A program made the position numbers and the translations under genes. Positions 25,971 through 38,900 of a stretch of 64,000 nucleotides of DNA are shown here, piece by piece. Location: positions 62,889,688 through 62,953,687 of the forward strand of contig CM018031.1 in NCBI GenBank assembly GCA_008638375.1. The letters run 5' to 3'. The DNA comes from Nyssa sinensis. Lineage: Eukaryota; Streptophyta; Magnoliopsida; Cornales; Nyssaceae. The notes under the pieces were generated by a model. That model ran no database searches. It worked only from the letters and a program-made list of their open reading frames with translations, and was not told the DNA's origin. Position 1 is the stretch's first letter, and every line of letters starts with the position of its first letter.

Positions 25971-28900
25971 ATGAATTCCAGAAGGTTAGTTAATTATCCA
26001 GTCTTTATGCATAATTTTATTAATTAATGTATCTCGTTCACATTTTGTATCGAGTTTCATATACATACATGTTTTCTATTTGATGATCTCTGTCATTAGA
26101 TCAGTAGATTTATGGCTGCATCAGAGTTTGAATTTACTTGTTTTGTTCTCTCTCTAATACTTGATGTTATTTATTTTTATGAATATATGTAATAAGTGTT
26201 GGGGTCTTTTAATAGGAGGTTGTTTAGTGGATGGTAATAAGTAGTACAGTATTAGTGGGTTTTTTTAGGCAGTTATGAAGATAGTAGAGTCCTCCAAGTG
26301 GTTCTTCTTCCCATTCAATTTTCATTTGCTTCCTCGAGTGTTGGTTCACTCTAAGTTTCTAACTGTGTTCAGTTTTGGGCTAATGTTGCATATCTTTGAT
26401 ATTAGACCTCATTAGTTTCCAAAATGAAAGAAATGCCTCTATTGGAAAACTTACAATGTGTTTGGAAGTTTTGGATGAAAAGGAAAAGAGAGTATAACTT
26501 GAAATGGAAGAGAAAGGAGAAGAGAAGAAAATAAAGTGATGATTTTCACTCTGTTTGAATGTTCAAGAGAGAAATGGAAAGAAACTCAATATTCTTCTGT
26601 TTGGTTAGTTAGTAGGAGAGAGAAGATAAAAAATGTATATAAATTATTTGACAATTTTACCTTTTTTGTTAATGAATTTTGAGAGGAAATATAATTTTTA
26701 ATTATTGTATCCAAGGGCATAGCCGGCATTTTGAGAAAAAAAAAACCATTAAATGAAGTTTCATCTCCATTCAAACCAATCTGTCCACTTTGACCGATTG
26801 GAGAAGTGAATCTGATGGCTTAAACTTTCATAGAGATTTTAGTATCACCCTACTTGAATCATAATTTTACAAGAAATCATAATAACCGGTGGTGGAGAAT
26901 GGGGGGAGAGGGGCCATCCCCCCAACAAAATCAAAAAATTGGAAATTGTATTTTTTACTAATTTTGTTAAATTTTTAAAAAAATTAGGAGTTGGGCCCCT
27001 AATGGTTTTTTATATATATTCATAAGAGCCCCTCCTAAATTCTAGTACTCACACTCTAGGTCCCCCTAGCTATAATTTATGGATTTGCCACTAATTGCTA
27101 CAGTGACCTAATTTACCATGCCCCACGTAGCCTTATAGTATCCATGAGCATTTTTAAAATAAAGGTGGGGAGGTGCAATCCCACACTAAGGTGGTTTCTT
27201 AAAATTTATGCCACCCTAATATGTTCCGATATTTTGATTTTTTTTTCCTTCTTGTTTTACATTTCATATAGTGATTAATTTGATCATTTTTATTAATCAT
27301 ATCATACATCATATAAGATATATAAATTTTCACCACATAGCCTGGTTGCCAAACTAGATCTTGTCAACAAACTCATTTTTCATATCAATTAGCAACCCCC
27401 CCCCCCCCCCCAAAAAAAAAAAAAAAATCTTCATCAAACCTTGTTAACCAAGCAGAATTTGAAAGGGATGATGTATAATTTCACACCTTAACATTCACTT
27501 GATTCAGTAAGGACCTGTTTGGTTTTATTTTTCTGTTGTATTTCCCCATATTTACACCCTCTAATGCTGCACATGCTCCTTGATTTCTGTTTTTTAGTAT
27601 TACATCTGTAACCTTGTCATCCCTTCCACTCTCCCTCCGTAAAATGTTTTTATTATTGACCTCATTCATGTATATTTATGGGTCTTTTTACAACTCAGTC
27701 TCGGTAAAACGAATGTGTGGTGATGCAGATGAAGAAATGATTAAACAATTCAGAAATTAAAATGAAAGTAGAACTGAATTTGCAGTTCAGATACATTGAG
27801 ACAAATGTTTCCCACATGCGATACCTTGATGGTCTTTGATGACATTATATAATATTTGGACATCAAAGATGAAAATGGATATGAAAAGTCCAGTACTGTA
27901 CTACACATGTTTGTGCCTGCAGGCACACATGCATAATACTTGCTTTTGTCAAATGAAAGAAACAGCCACTAAAAAGTTAGTAGATTTCATCAGTTATATC
28001 AAACTTAATATTGGAAGCTCAAAATCTAATGGATATTGCACATGAGCACGCCGTCTTACTTATCAGATGTTCCTTATATTTTTCATTTTGAAAGATGACA
28101 AATATGGATACATACATTCTCACAGAAATGGGGAATATTAATTTTACAATTTATTATTTGCAAGATTTAGTAGGCATATCTCGTAATACCTACAAAGGTA
28201 CAAACTTGCACTAAAGGTTAATCTCATCATAAGTTAGTATTTATTGTTTTTGAATGTGTGGCAGGATTATTATCTTTTGTACCAATGGCTTACTTTTGTT
28301 AGTTTACATTTTTATTTTTTCTCTTCTTTCTTTCTTTTTTGAGAAGAAACATTTGCATCTTTCTCTATTTGGCATATGTTCCTATTCATCTCTGCGGAAT
28401 TTTTCCATATGTTCATTGAAAGGAAAGGAAATTTGTATTCTTTAAGATTTGTCATCCAGTCATTCTAGCACTTCTAAAGTTTTCTCTGAATGCAGGGACT
28501 CTCATAATAATAGAACTGCTCTCTTTGATGGTATTGAGGAGGGTGGTATCAAGGCCTCGTCTTCTTACTCCTCACATGAAATCGATGAGCACGACAATGA
28601 TGGAGCAGTGGATGGGTTGCAAGATAGAGTGACTCTACTGAAAAGAGTAAGTCATATCTTTTCTTGGAAATTTGACAGTTTATGACATTATGGCAGTAAC
28701 TGGCCTGCATGTGTTCCTTTAGTAGTTACAAAATGGATCAGAGCCTTATATTGTTTTCATTAAGTTCATTCTCTTTCTAATTGCTGAAAAGGTGAGAAAA
28801 AGGAAGGAAAATTTAGAATCCTCCAACTTTGGTTTGGAATGTCTTGTAAAATATTTTAACATTCACTTTATTTTCCCCCATTTTTTACTTATGCAGTTCT

Positions 28901-30392
28901 TTCAATCTTAAAGGAGGTGTGAGGTGATATGCTTTGTCGTATTTTATTTGAAGCATGTTACCACCAATTGGAAAGTTTTGATTGATGGAGATACCTGACT
29001 CAAAATTCTAATAAAGTGGTCTTTGGCAAACATATTAGAATTGGATTTGGATGAGAATAAATGATGAAAACCATTAGTGAGAAGCAGTGGCTTCTTTGCT
29101 TCTTTTTTAGTTAGTTGTTCCTTAGTTTCCTTTTACATTATGATATCTGAGGCTATTATCTTATTGTAATTCAGTATTAGGTAAACATGGTCCTTTGGAA
29201 ACGGGGTTGTTATGTGCATGGAAACAATAGGATAGTTCTACAGATTTACACAGCTTGTTCACTAATTGAAAGTTGAAGAGAAAGCTTGACAACTTTTATC
29301 AGTTTGTTTATTGATTGGAAAGGGACATGCTAGAAGGGAAAGAAGATGCCCAAGGGGGAGGAGGGTGGAAGGGACCTAGAAGGAAGGAAAAGTATAGGGT
29401 TCACCTAACCTTTTCTTTGATCTACCTGGACTTGTGCTAAGATATTGGACTGCTTTATAATCACCTTGCTTTTAGTCTGCAGTTTTAGGGGCCTTGAAGA
29501 GAGTTATTTTTTCTCTACTAATCACCCCATTCCCCTTCTTTTTGCTCATCTTTGGACAAAACCATGCTCCAAGGAGAATGTTTTTTAGGTTATGCTTCAT
29601 TTTTTTCTTCATCTCTCCTTTATAATCAAATGGTTTGTTTCTATCAATTGGTTTGGTTAGATACAACATATTGCTAGGTAAATTGTTAGTACTCACAATT
29701 TTTCAAGTTTTGTCTGTGTAAGTTGTCTTGACGTATTATTGAACATAAGAAAAGTTGAAGCCAGATTCAGTGTCACATCCCTTAAATATTGAAAATTAAT
29801 TAGATACCTGATCTGATCCTATAAAATGCACTTTTTTATTGTGTTGAGCTTCAAGAGACTGGAAGTCCTCCGAAGTGAATATTAATGCAGGTCACTGCAA
29901 CAGTTGACAGGTGATATACACGAGGAAGTGGAGAGTCATAATAACATGCTGGACCGAATGGTGTGTATGCTGCACTTTCAGTTTTATCCCATGTTCTGTA
30001 TTATTTTTGTTATGACAGTGTTGATGATGAAGATGACGATGATGATGCATTGATTGTGTTTCTTGTCATTCAGGGCAACGATATGGATGCATCAAGGGGG
30101 GTCCTATCAGGAACTATGGATAAATTCAAGATGGTATTTAAACCAGATGACCTCTGTAGACTGTTCTAGTTTCTTAATTATTACCAAAAAAATATTCACA
30201 CTTATTCCCCTTCCCCCACCCCCTACCTGGCTACTGTGTTTTTCTCATGGTGGTTGAAATTCATGCTGTCACATTCCTGAGTCTGCGCTTGTTTTACTTT
30301 AGGTATTCGAGACAAAATCAAGCAGAAGAATGTTCACACTTGTGGCATCATTTGTGGCCATTTTCCTGGTCATATACTATCTCAGTAGGTAA
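25971..30392 (+). CDS. BET11: BET1-like Qc-SNARE, BET11 type (copy 1, intact)
   Basis: Five coding exons, 25971-25984, 28496-28646, 29904-29960, 30074-30133 and 30303-30392, join in phase to 372 nt, 123 residues. The start MNSRR is encoded by the 14-nt first exon. Then come the conserved SLFDGIEEGG-like stretch (ALFDGIEEGGIKAS), a SNARE heptad region of about 60 residues including NNMLDRMGNDMDASRG, and a C-terminal membrane anchor (FTLVASFVAIFLVIYYL). Arabidopsis BET11 (also called BS14a) has 122 residues with the same layout. These tail-anchored cytosolic-facing SNAREs act in ER-Golgi vesicle fusion; the role here is inferred from the family. All splice sites are canonical. This copy keeps the conserved family residues and its own promoter, so it is the likely functional gene. 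BET11 and BET12 are hard to separate by eye. Confidence 0.93.
26452..27093. mobile_element. Old MITE-like sequences in BET11 intron 1
   Basis: Two candidate elements lie here. One (about 26452-26790) has ends resembling GTTTGGAAGTTTTGG and, inward from the right, GGTTTGAATGGAGATG. The other (about 26885-27093) has CGGTGGTGGAGAATGG and, inward from the right, TAGTGGCAAATCCAT, similar to hAT-type ends. Both also occur in copy 2, so they predate the duplication. Target duplications are not clear. Confidence 0.35.
27396..27427. repeat. C16A16 tract
   Basis: Sixteen C followed by sixteen A. The corresponding tract in the second copy (44938-44968) is nine C and 22 A, so this tract changes length readily or is poorly read. 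Confidence 0.9.
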
Positions 30393-31127
30393 CTAGTCTT
30401 ATGAATGTAATTAATCTGCTGGTTTTATGATAGAATTGGGAGACTTTTCAATTTGTTACTCTAGTCAATATCAGTATCTCCCTATAAGATGTTTTGGCAT
30501 TTGACTTTGTATAAAGATATATTGATGCAACTGAGATTTGTACATTTGGAATTGGTAGCAAAGTGCTATGCCATTTGCATTTATACTGCCAACAATATGG
30601 AAGCAATTTGTTCCTTCTTCCATCCAGATCTATAATGGGCTGCTTATTGTGTCCACTATTTATTTTTTGAGGGATTTTATGTACAGTCGCGATGATTGAA
30701 ACTTTGCCCATCCTACCATATGTGCATGCTTTAGCGACTGTGTGAATTACACGCACAGTTGGATGGGTGAAATTCTGCTACGGTCAGTAGAATACTTTTG
30801 TTTTTTTTTGGGTGGGGTGTAGTAGCCCTTGATTATGTCCACTGATATTTGACTTTCTTAGTTGGTGTTTTTTTTCTCTGCTACTTGAGCCTGGCACAGG
30901 TTTTGCAGTGCTTTGCCAAGCTCAGTCTAGCCCGAGCCAGTTACGCTGGCTATTTGAACATAATCGATGCTTAAAAAATGTTTGAGCTGCAATTGTTTAG
31001 AGCCTTAAAACATTATGTTTATGCACGGTTCGTGCCAAGTTTGTTAACAAAATTTCCGAAAAAAGGAGTGTGAATCAAGATCATGCCTTGGGTAGCAGAG
31101 GTCTGTTTGGGCACTTTATAAGCTAGG

Positions 31128-32599
31128 TGTCACAGGGTCAAAACTTGAACCCAAATATTTCCGCTTGTACGGCATCAAGACCGCATGCCTTGACTAGCCA
31201 ATCACACAACACCCAAAAGAAAGCTTGAATCCCTAGAATAGGATTCCTAACACCTGTAAGGTCTGCACAATTCAATTACAAACACGAACTGTGGCACGCA
31301 CAGAACACAGCCATTACAGGAAACACATTCTCAATCTTTTATTCATTATACACTCGTATGAATACAAAGGACACCGAAGATTACAAAGACAGACTCTCTC
31401 CCTCACAGATTCGTCTTCTCCACACTTCTGTGTATATCTCTCTCGTGTATACACCTGTGTTTTTATCTCGCAACCCCAAGCATGTATATATAGGCAGCCA
31501 TGCACAACTGCCTGGCAGTTGACACTCTCAACTGCCGAAGGGACTTGCTGGCACCAACCAACGATTGCCACACACTCTGCAATACATACACACGCACATA
31601 TATATTGACAAAATAATACAACCGCCCATGTGTGTGTGTGTGACACTGCACATGGCCTGCAGTTACACCCTAACTGCTAGGGTTTGTCACAGACTGCCAT
31701 CTGTGCCTTGCAGTTGCGCCCCCAACTGCTAGGGCTATCTGAAGCCTTGGATTTACGCCACCTGTGAGCAGCGGTTCACCTCATTGTTGCACACAATGTG
31801 AGCCCTTTGGATCAGTGCGCCAACATAGCAGGCGGTTGCCTTGCCTGCCCTTAGCCAGCCTTGTATTCTGCCAGACCCGCAACTGCCATGCAACTGCCCC
31901 ACAACTGCCTTGTCTGCGCTAATGCCAGCCTTGTCTTCTGCCAGCCCAGCAACTACCGCCACATGTGCTGCCAACTGCTGCCAACGCTAATGCCACTCCA
32001 AGCCCTCACTCACGGACCATGGCTATGCGTAGTCAGCCTTGGATCAGCAGCACCACTTGATCCAACCCATGCTTCCGTGTCTGCCCTCATTGCCAAGCTA
32101 TGCCCCCACATGCCTTGGTCTTCCTTAGCAGCATAGGTCACTAGCCCATGGGCGCATCAAGGAGGTACTCCCTCGTGATATATGTCTTATGAAGATTTGT
32201 CCACCTGACAGGAGTGGATACAATCCCTTGCAAAACCAGTTCTTCCTCCTATGCACATTTGCCTTGCCAAAGGCAATCCTGTACGCCAAACTATTCACAA
32301 AGGCATCAGTTGCACCAACTTTGAATTTGTCTAAGTATTCCCCCAACACTTAGGACAATCTTTAACATATCCACAAGGGCACATGACTAGACCACCCTCA
32401 TCTTGTTGGTTGAGGCTCACCAACTTAGCCAACTTCGGAATGTCATTGCAACACTGAATGCCATTCTACTCCCAAATCTCATTCCACTCTTGAATGTTAT
32501 TCCAATGACTTAGCATTCCTTCCCTCATGTCAAGCCATTCAAGGCATGGCATGCCTCCCTATGCGCATGCCACCGTGTCAAGTAGAAAAGGGTCTAACA
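31128..32599 (-). mobile_element. Solo LTR of an LTR retrotransposon (1472 bp)
   Basis: It is flanked by 5-bp direct repeats CTAGG (31123-31127 and 32600-32604). It begins TGTCACAGGG and ends GGGTCTAACA, giving TG...CA ends. The second duplicate has an empty site here, with a single CTAGG at 48658-48662. There is no internal gag-pol, so it fits a solo LTR left by recombination between two LTRs. It is GC-richer than its surroundings and contains recurring CAACTGC and GCCAGCCTTGT words. Strand is tentative: on the minus strand it starts TGTTAGACCC and ends CCCTGTGACA. The superfamily is not determined. Confidence 0.8.
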
Positions 32600-33093
32600 C
32601 TAGGGACAGTTGGGAATTTGACTGGTTTCAGAAACAAATAAATCATTTGGTACTTTGGGTAATGTTGAAGAAAAAGGACCAAAGTAAGGTCTGATTTGCT
32701 ATTAGAGGATTGTGACAGAATGGTTGAAACAATGTTTGAAATATATAATAATGGTTTTAAGTGGTGATCCAACTTTAAAGGAAACCTTTCCAGAGCAAAG
32801 GGTCCTGATAATGCCCATGGTAGAGATGACCATAACACTTGTTTTGTATGAATATTCTGGAGAGATGAGATTTAAAAATGAAAACAAAAATTTAAATCTA
32901 ATTTTTTTCTTCTCCTAAGTTGATCTTGTGTTTAACAAAGATTATGCTAGAATCCCAAATAATTCAAGTTAGCTTAACTAACTTCAACAATTGTGCAGGA
33001 TATGAGGGATGGGTTGACGTTAAGTATCATCACACATGTTATGGTTACCAATATGAAATTTCAACTGTTGTTTTGAAAAAAAATTCATACCAC

Positions 33094-33243
33094 CGATACA
33101 GTGTATCTGAGTTAATGAATATTTGTCACACTTGATTAATATGTGGATCATATACTAATGAATAATAGTATACAGTGTATCTGAGTTAATGGACATTTAT
33201 CACACCTTATAAAATATGTGAGTCATATACTGATGAATAATAG
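33094..33243. repeat. Imperfect tandem repeat (about 75-bp unit)
   Basis: Two adjacent units each contain a TACAGTGTATCTGAGTTAAT-like start, then ATTTRTCACAC and AATGAATAATAG. A more degraded third unit follows near 33301-33356. The array is also present in copy 2 at about 49145-49290. Confidence 0.6.
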
Positions 33244-33356
33244 TTCGTTTTTTTGTTTCTTTTATTTTTATTTTTTCAATCAAACTTGTTAACTTATTTG
33301 CTAGGCTTAATAAATATTTGACACATCTTTAAATGTGTGGATCACATAATTGATGA

Positions 33357-33395
33357 CCGTGGCAGGGTACTATTCTACCACAAGACCACTGGTGC
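33357..33395 (-). pseudogene. Truncated tRNA-Gly(GCC) relic
   Basis: These 39 bases match the 5' half of the intact tRNA in the second copy (49536-49606): acceptor strand, D arm and anticodon arm. One substitution lies in the D-loop region. The T arm with the B box and the 3' acceptor strand are missing, removed by a deletion of about 175 bases. It cannot fold as a tRNA. Confidence 0.85.
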
Positions 33396-33879
33396 TTACT
33401 TGTGTGCAGTGGTTAGTTGAAAAATTTAATTAAATAAAACCTGAGAAGAAAACAGAGGAGCCTCCCTAATCTCATGGAAAGGTTGTTACTTATCATTTTT
33501 AGCCATCACTTACAAGAAAAAAAAGTGCAACATGACTAGGCCAAAACCAGTATCTTGAGATTTGAAATTCCCACCACAACATTGGTGGGTAGAAGATGCT
33601 ATTTAGTCTGCTCAAATAGAATATTGGGGGAATGATTCCTTAGACTTGGCTTTATTTCTATTTACTACTACCCACTAATTATATAACTTGGAGTTTCAGT
33701 TCAGCACTTGAAAAAAAAAACAAAATAATAGGCCATTGATCATATTAGCTAGTTCTGATTTGTATATATACAAATACTCTCGCACTTGTCTTGTCAATAT
33801 TGCTCCAAGAAAAACGTTGAAAGGATAGAAACCAATGTCACAAATATAAATGCTTTGTCCAATTCCATCAACAAATCAT

Positions 33880-33904
33880 AATATATATATATATATATAT
33901 ATAT
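33880..33904. repeat. AT microsatellite
   Basis: (AT)n tract, longer in the second copy (50117-50144). Confidence 0.8.
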
Positions 33905-34543
33905 CACCTGGAACTTGTAATAGTGCAATGCTCTATGTGAAATCATAAATCAAATCGAAGCATCAAACTAAATTACTGCTCTACTTTTTCCAATTAAAAG
34001 ATATTGAGAGGAACTTAGTGAAATCAGCTGAAGAGAGTAAGAAGAATAATTAAGGAAGAAAAGCTCGGACATACAACAATTTGAGCATAAGAAACCTTAG
34101 CGCGTATAGAAATCTTAGGCTGCTGCCATCACTTTTGGCCCTTTTCTTTATGGTTTTTTTTTGGGGAAAAAATGTTAATGAATGCGAGATAGCTGACAAT
34201 CTTGCATGCATAAACTGAGTTAGCTAAATAAAGTATATATTTTCTCAATTTAACTCAACTAAATAAAATCTTATAACAACTATTTCGAGTTGGTTATATC
34301 ATTTCTGTTTTATCATTCTACACTATCTAAGATTATAATTTTAATTGAACCATTTGTTATCAGTCAATACCCTAATATTTATTTGAATATTCTTTCATAT
34401 GAACTTGAGTTTTTCTCAATTTTTCAACAAATTTTACAATGATTTTTTTTATTGTGTGAATGCTTTTTATTATCTGATTAAGAGTAAATCAAGAAAAATA
34501 TATATTAATATAAAAAAATTTCAAATTCATGAAGAAATGAATA

Positions 34544-35932
34544 TTGAAACAAATAATGTTATGCTTTTCAAATATCTATTCCAAATCTTGCATTTCAATT
34601 GAAATTATGGAGAAAGTTTTGGTTAATGGACAAAAGTTTGAGATTTTAAGAGTATGTGGTCAGAATATTGATGAGTGGTTACATCGTGTTACATTCTATC
34701 TTAATACTTGCAATGTATTTAATCTATTAAATATTGCATTGAAGCGTTTATCAAAAGAACTTTATGAGAAAAAAGTTAAATAGTTCTACCAGATAATAAG
34801 GAAGACAATACATTGGACACATTAGAATAATTTTGTTTGCACACAAAACTATTCACCACCACATAAGCTTTGGTTTGATCTTATTTCGGCATATAAAAAT
34901 AAACTGCAGAACAATTATGAACTTCCCATAGACAGATACTGGGTGATTGATTTTGAAAGAGATAAGGTTAACGAAATAAAGAGATTGATAGTTCAAAATT
35001 ATTTTCAGAATTCATTCTAATTTGGGATGATTCGAATAATGTGTTGAATTTAGATTTATATAATATTGACTGCTTTGTCAATGTTTCTGAAGAAGAAAAT
35101 ATTAGTTGTAAGGAAAGAAATATTTTAGAAGTTGAAGAAGATGAAAATAATTGTATGATTGAATGTTTAATTTTGGCTCATAATGATGAAAATTTAAATT
35201 TGTTTGAAATTATTTTTGGTAAATTGAGAGATGTTAGAGAATTATTTCAGCCTACTCAGTTTGAAAATTTAATTGTTGAGAAAAAAGAAAATTTTGCATG
35301 TTGTGGTATTGATGCAGTTGAAGATTTTAAAAATTTTGGCTTTGCTATTTTGTTTGATTTTTCAAGCACTTTGGAATCAAGACATAATGAGATTAAAAAA
35401 CGTTCTAATCCTAGAGTTTGTTGATTTTATTAGTATTGAGGATTTTATTATTTGATACCATGTTGATTTTGTAAAGACAGAATTCTTAGAGTTTCAAGAA
35501 TTTTTGAGAATTGAGAAGCTCAAGTTGTCTGAAATTTGTGATTTCATAGGCATTAATAAATTCTTGTCGTATTACAATATTGGTTTGGATCTTAATAATT
35601 TCATTGGTGCAAATTTTGTTTGACAGGAAAATTTTTGTGTTATAAAATAGTGGCAGGTTTTGTATCATTACAATGATGAAATTATTAGCACAGATAATTG
35701 TTTTACTAATTTTGATTTTGAATGGATGAGAATAGATTTGTTCTTTGATCATGCTGAACAAGCTGAAAAGTTGTATGCCAAGTACAAGATTCGACCACAT
35801 TCGCATGTGAAGGTGAAGACAGATGATTGTTTTAGATTACTGTCACAAAAGCTTCTTACAGTAACTAAAATTGTTTTGAAGATTCTTACTCATGAAAATG
35901 TTGGTGAAGCTAATTTGGCAAACTTGGTTTAA
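34544..35932 (+). other. Unclassified broken ORF cluster next to the duplication end
   Basis: Three plus-strand ORFs (34544-34783, 35041-35424, 35660-35932) lie in one AT-rich block with stops and frame changes between them. The first contains WLHRVTFYLNTCNVFN, faintly like the tryptophan-rich start of retrotransposon gag proteins. The second is acidic (EEENISCKERNILEVEEDE). The third contains FEWMRIDLFFDHAEQAEKLY. I do not recognise a family. The spacing and frame breaks suggest the relic of one longer protein, possibly a mobile-element gag or a dead host gene. No promoter or splice structure is evident. Confidence 0.3.
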
Positions 35933-38900
35933 TGTTATATATATGTGAGTTTCTGTTATACTGAATTGTAAGTCATAAAAATAATAAGTGGTGGTTGAAA
36001 AAGAGGCCGCGAGCCGAGAGCTACACCGTGAGAGTGTGTGTGTTTATGCAACAAGCCGAATTGTGGCTACCATAATTATGTGTGCCTATAGATTCAAGAA
36101 TCATGAGAGATTATGCTAATATATTTGTGAGTGTGAAGTTTTATATTGATTAAATAAAATAATAAAAATTTACTTTATGATTGAAGAACGAAACAATTTT
36201 ATCTTCTTGTCGTTTAAATTTTCTTACTTTATTTCTTTTAAATTTTACAAATAGTATCAAAATAATTTTAAATTTTATATTTAATATCAGAATAATTTTT
36301 TAAACTTACATTTTCTTACTTCAAATAATTATTTAATATTTTTTAGTGAATGGACAGTTGTCCTGACTGTTGGTAGCATTCCTTTAATTGTTTGCGTCAA
36401 AGATGCAAAATCATCTACAAAATAAATAGTATGTCGCTGCCAGTATGGTCCAGCTGTAAAAAACATAGCTTTTGACTTTTTCCATCGCCGTGTTAATTAA
36501 TATCTCATATGCGATATAAATAATATCATTATTAATTTTTCATATGTTATATAAATGATATAGTACTAATCATCTATTTTAAAATATATGTTATGTGTAC
36601 GAAATTAATTTATATAATTATAAAAAAAAAAGAAAAAGAAAAAAAGAGGCAGAGAGAAAACACCAGTGATAGTGGATTCCCAAGGAGTTAGGAAAGCAAT
36701 GTCACCTTAAAGTTTTAAAAAATTGACCGTTTACATGTATTTTTATAAATTTTTTTAACAAAATTAGAAACTGCCCTTCCAAATTGTTCATAATTTTACA
36801 AAATACTCTCTTTACAAATCATAATTTTTGTATTTTCTAGATTTTGCAATCTGCCACCAAACATTTAAGGTGTTTGTGTGTGTGTGTGTGTGTGTGTTTC
36901 AAAAGAATAAAGTAACACAAGTCCTTTTTTAAAATGCTTTAGAATATGATGAAAATGTGTTCAATGCATGTAACTTTTGATTTTGTTATTACTTTGTTTA
37001 GAGAGGAATTAACTTCTGGTTACGGTTATAATTTTTTAGTTCGATATGATTTTTATTAATCTAAAATGCCACAATTTTTTATTAATTTCAAATTGTTTCT
37101 CTTATTCAAAATTATTTTAGTTTCTTAATTGTAAAGTATGAGGGTTGCTCTCGTTAGTTGTAGAGGTTGAATTTTTGTGATTTTATTAATTTGTATGATA
37201 TATACGTGAACGTGTGTTATACTGACAAATAAAATTATAAAAATTCGACTTTCATAACTCACCTTAACAAAATTCTTAAAGTATTTATAGAGAAGGAGAT
37301 TCCGATTCTCTTCGGTGCATTCTATTCTCCCACTAATAATATCTAATGTTTTAAATTTTATATTCTAAATAAGGCAACATAAGATCATTGATAATATATT
37401 AGACACGATATTTGATGTTCAACTAATAATTCATTATTTTATTATTAGAATGTAAAATTTAATATGAAATGTTAGTGTCGGTCGTGAGTATGGAAACTCG
37501 CAATTTGATTATAACGTGTATTATATGTATCAATATCACGCTGCGATCACTCAGCATGGTTTATAACGCACGCGACAATCAGATTACGAGTTTTCATACT
37601 TACGACTGACACTAATATTTCTCAAATTTAGGATACATAGTTTTACTTGTTCTCTCATATAATAAATGAAAGGAGTGTCTATAATAAATGCACAAAATGA
37701 TGGGTAACCATTTTTTTTTGAAGGTAGACAAGGCTCAGCCCAAGAAAAAGGGTGGTCCGGGTGCGGAACTGGAATGTTGTTAGATTAGAGGCTCATGTTC
37801 GCGGGCATATGACCATCACTTGGGCCCGCAATAAGTCCTATGAACTACTCGGGCAATCCATGGGCCTCCACTATCACGAGAATAAAACCCTCTCGAGGTT
37901 GAAAGATGATGGGCTCAGTGCCACCGAGACCATTACATCCACAATCTGGCTGTGTTCAAGGCATACGAGGTTCTTTTCCTATTGATAAATTTTTATATAA
38001 AATAAAAATAACTTATTTATTTTAAATAAAAAAATTAAATATTATTTTCAAAAAAGTTAAAACAAATTGTTCAAAATTAAAAAATTTGAAAAATAAATAA
38101 ATAAAATGAATAGTTTCATCATTTAAAAAAAAATTGATAAAAATGAGGTATCTGTATATTATTTTGTAAAATAGAAAATGTCAATGTAATTTTAAAAATC
38201 TCATAAAAAATTAGTATAATTATCACAAATTTTAAAAAAATTTGTATAATTTATACTAATAATAAAATGAATGTTGAATTTTGCATCCCCTAATTTTTGC
38301 CTAAGAATAATTTTACCCAAAGACTAAAGTATATATTTCTATATTTACATATTTACTAAAATAAGATATTAATTATCAAGTATTTTTAAATGTATTTTTC
38401 AAAAAAAAAGTCATGATTTTAATTTACTCTGTCAAATTGAAAATAAGAAAGTGTGTTTATATTGCAACTCAAAACACATTTCACTTTTTCTAAATTTAAA
38501 TCTGTTTGATTTGCAATTCATTTTGCCTTTTAAAATCATACTATTAATTTAGTTTTTTAACAAATATCTAAAAAATAAAAAAATAATTTGTGTTTTTATT
38601 TACTATTCAAATGTAATTTTATTTATTATTACTATTTTTAAAATCATTCCAATTCAAAACACAACTTTACAGAGCTTTTTTTACTCTGAAACTATAATTA
38701 AAATAGCATATTTAAATTCATTTTCAAATATCTCAAAAAAATAATTACAATATTTAAAACACACAATTTTAAAATAATTTATAATTGCCTGTCCAAAAAA
38801 AGGCATTGCCAATGGGCCATAGCGGGGAATTGATTTCTTTGTTTTCAAAAATACACCTTCTTGTACTTATCTGCTTTCTCCAAGCTTCAAAGCATAAGAA

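Larger units (their letters stand above)
25977..34598. repeat. Segmental duplication, copy 1 (8.6 kb)
   Basis: It matches 43510-50832 in the same orientation. Identity begins at TCCAGAAG inside BET11 exon 1 and ends at CATTTCAA. Differences are a few per 100 bases by eye, plus three large indels: the solo LTR at 31128-32599, loss of about 175 bases at 33356/33357, and a roughly 45-base difference near 33865. Subtracting the indels gives nearly equal lengths. The two starts are 17.5 kb apart. Confidence 0.95.

Noticed and set aside
31291..32349. Several overlapping ORFs on both strands (60-110 codons)
   Set aside because: They all lie inside the solo LTR, overlap each other on opposite strands and are made of its internal CAACTGC/GCCAGCC words. 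The GC-richer sequence simply has fewer stops.
33094..33356. Regularly repeated units that could suggest a CRISPR-like array
   Set aside because: The units are adjacent, about 75 bases, diverged and without spacers, and the DNA is plant nuclear. It is a plain tandem repeat.
37752..37985. 77-codon GC-richer plus-strand ORF
   Set aside because: It is higher in GC than its surroundings but carries no recognisable motif. It could be a transposon scrap; not supported as a gene.
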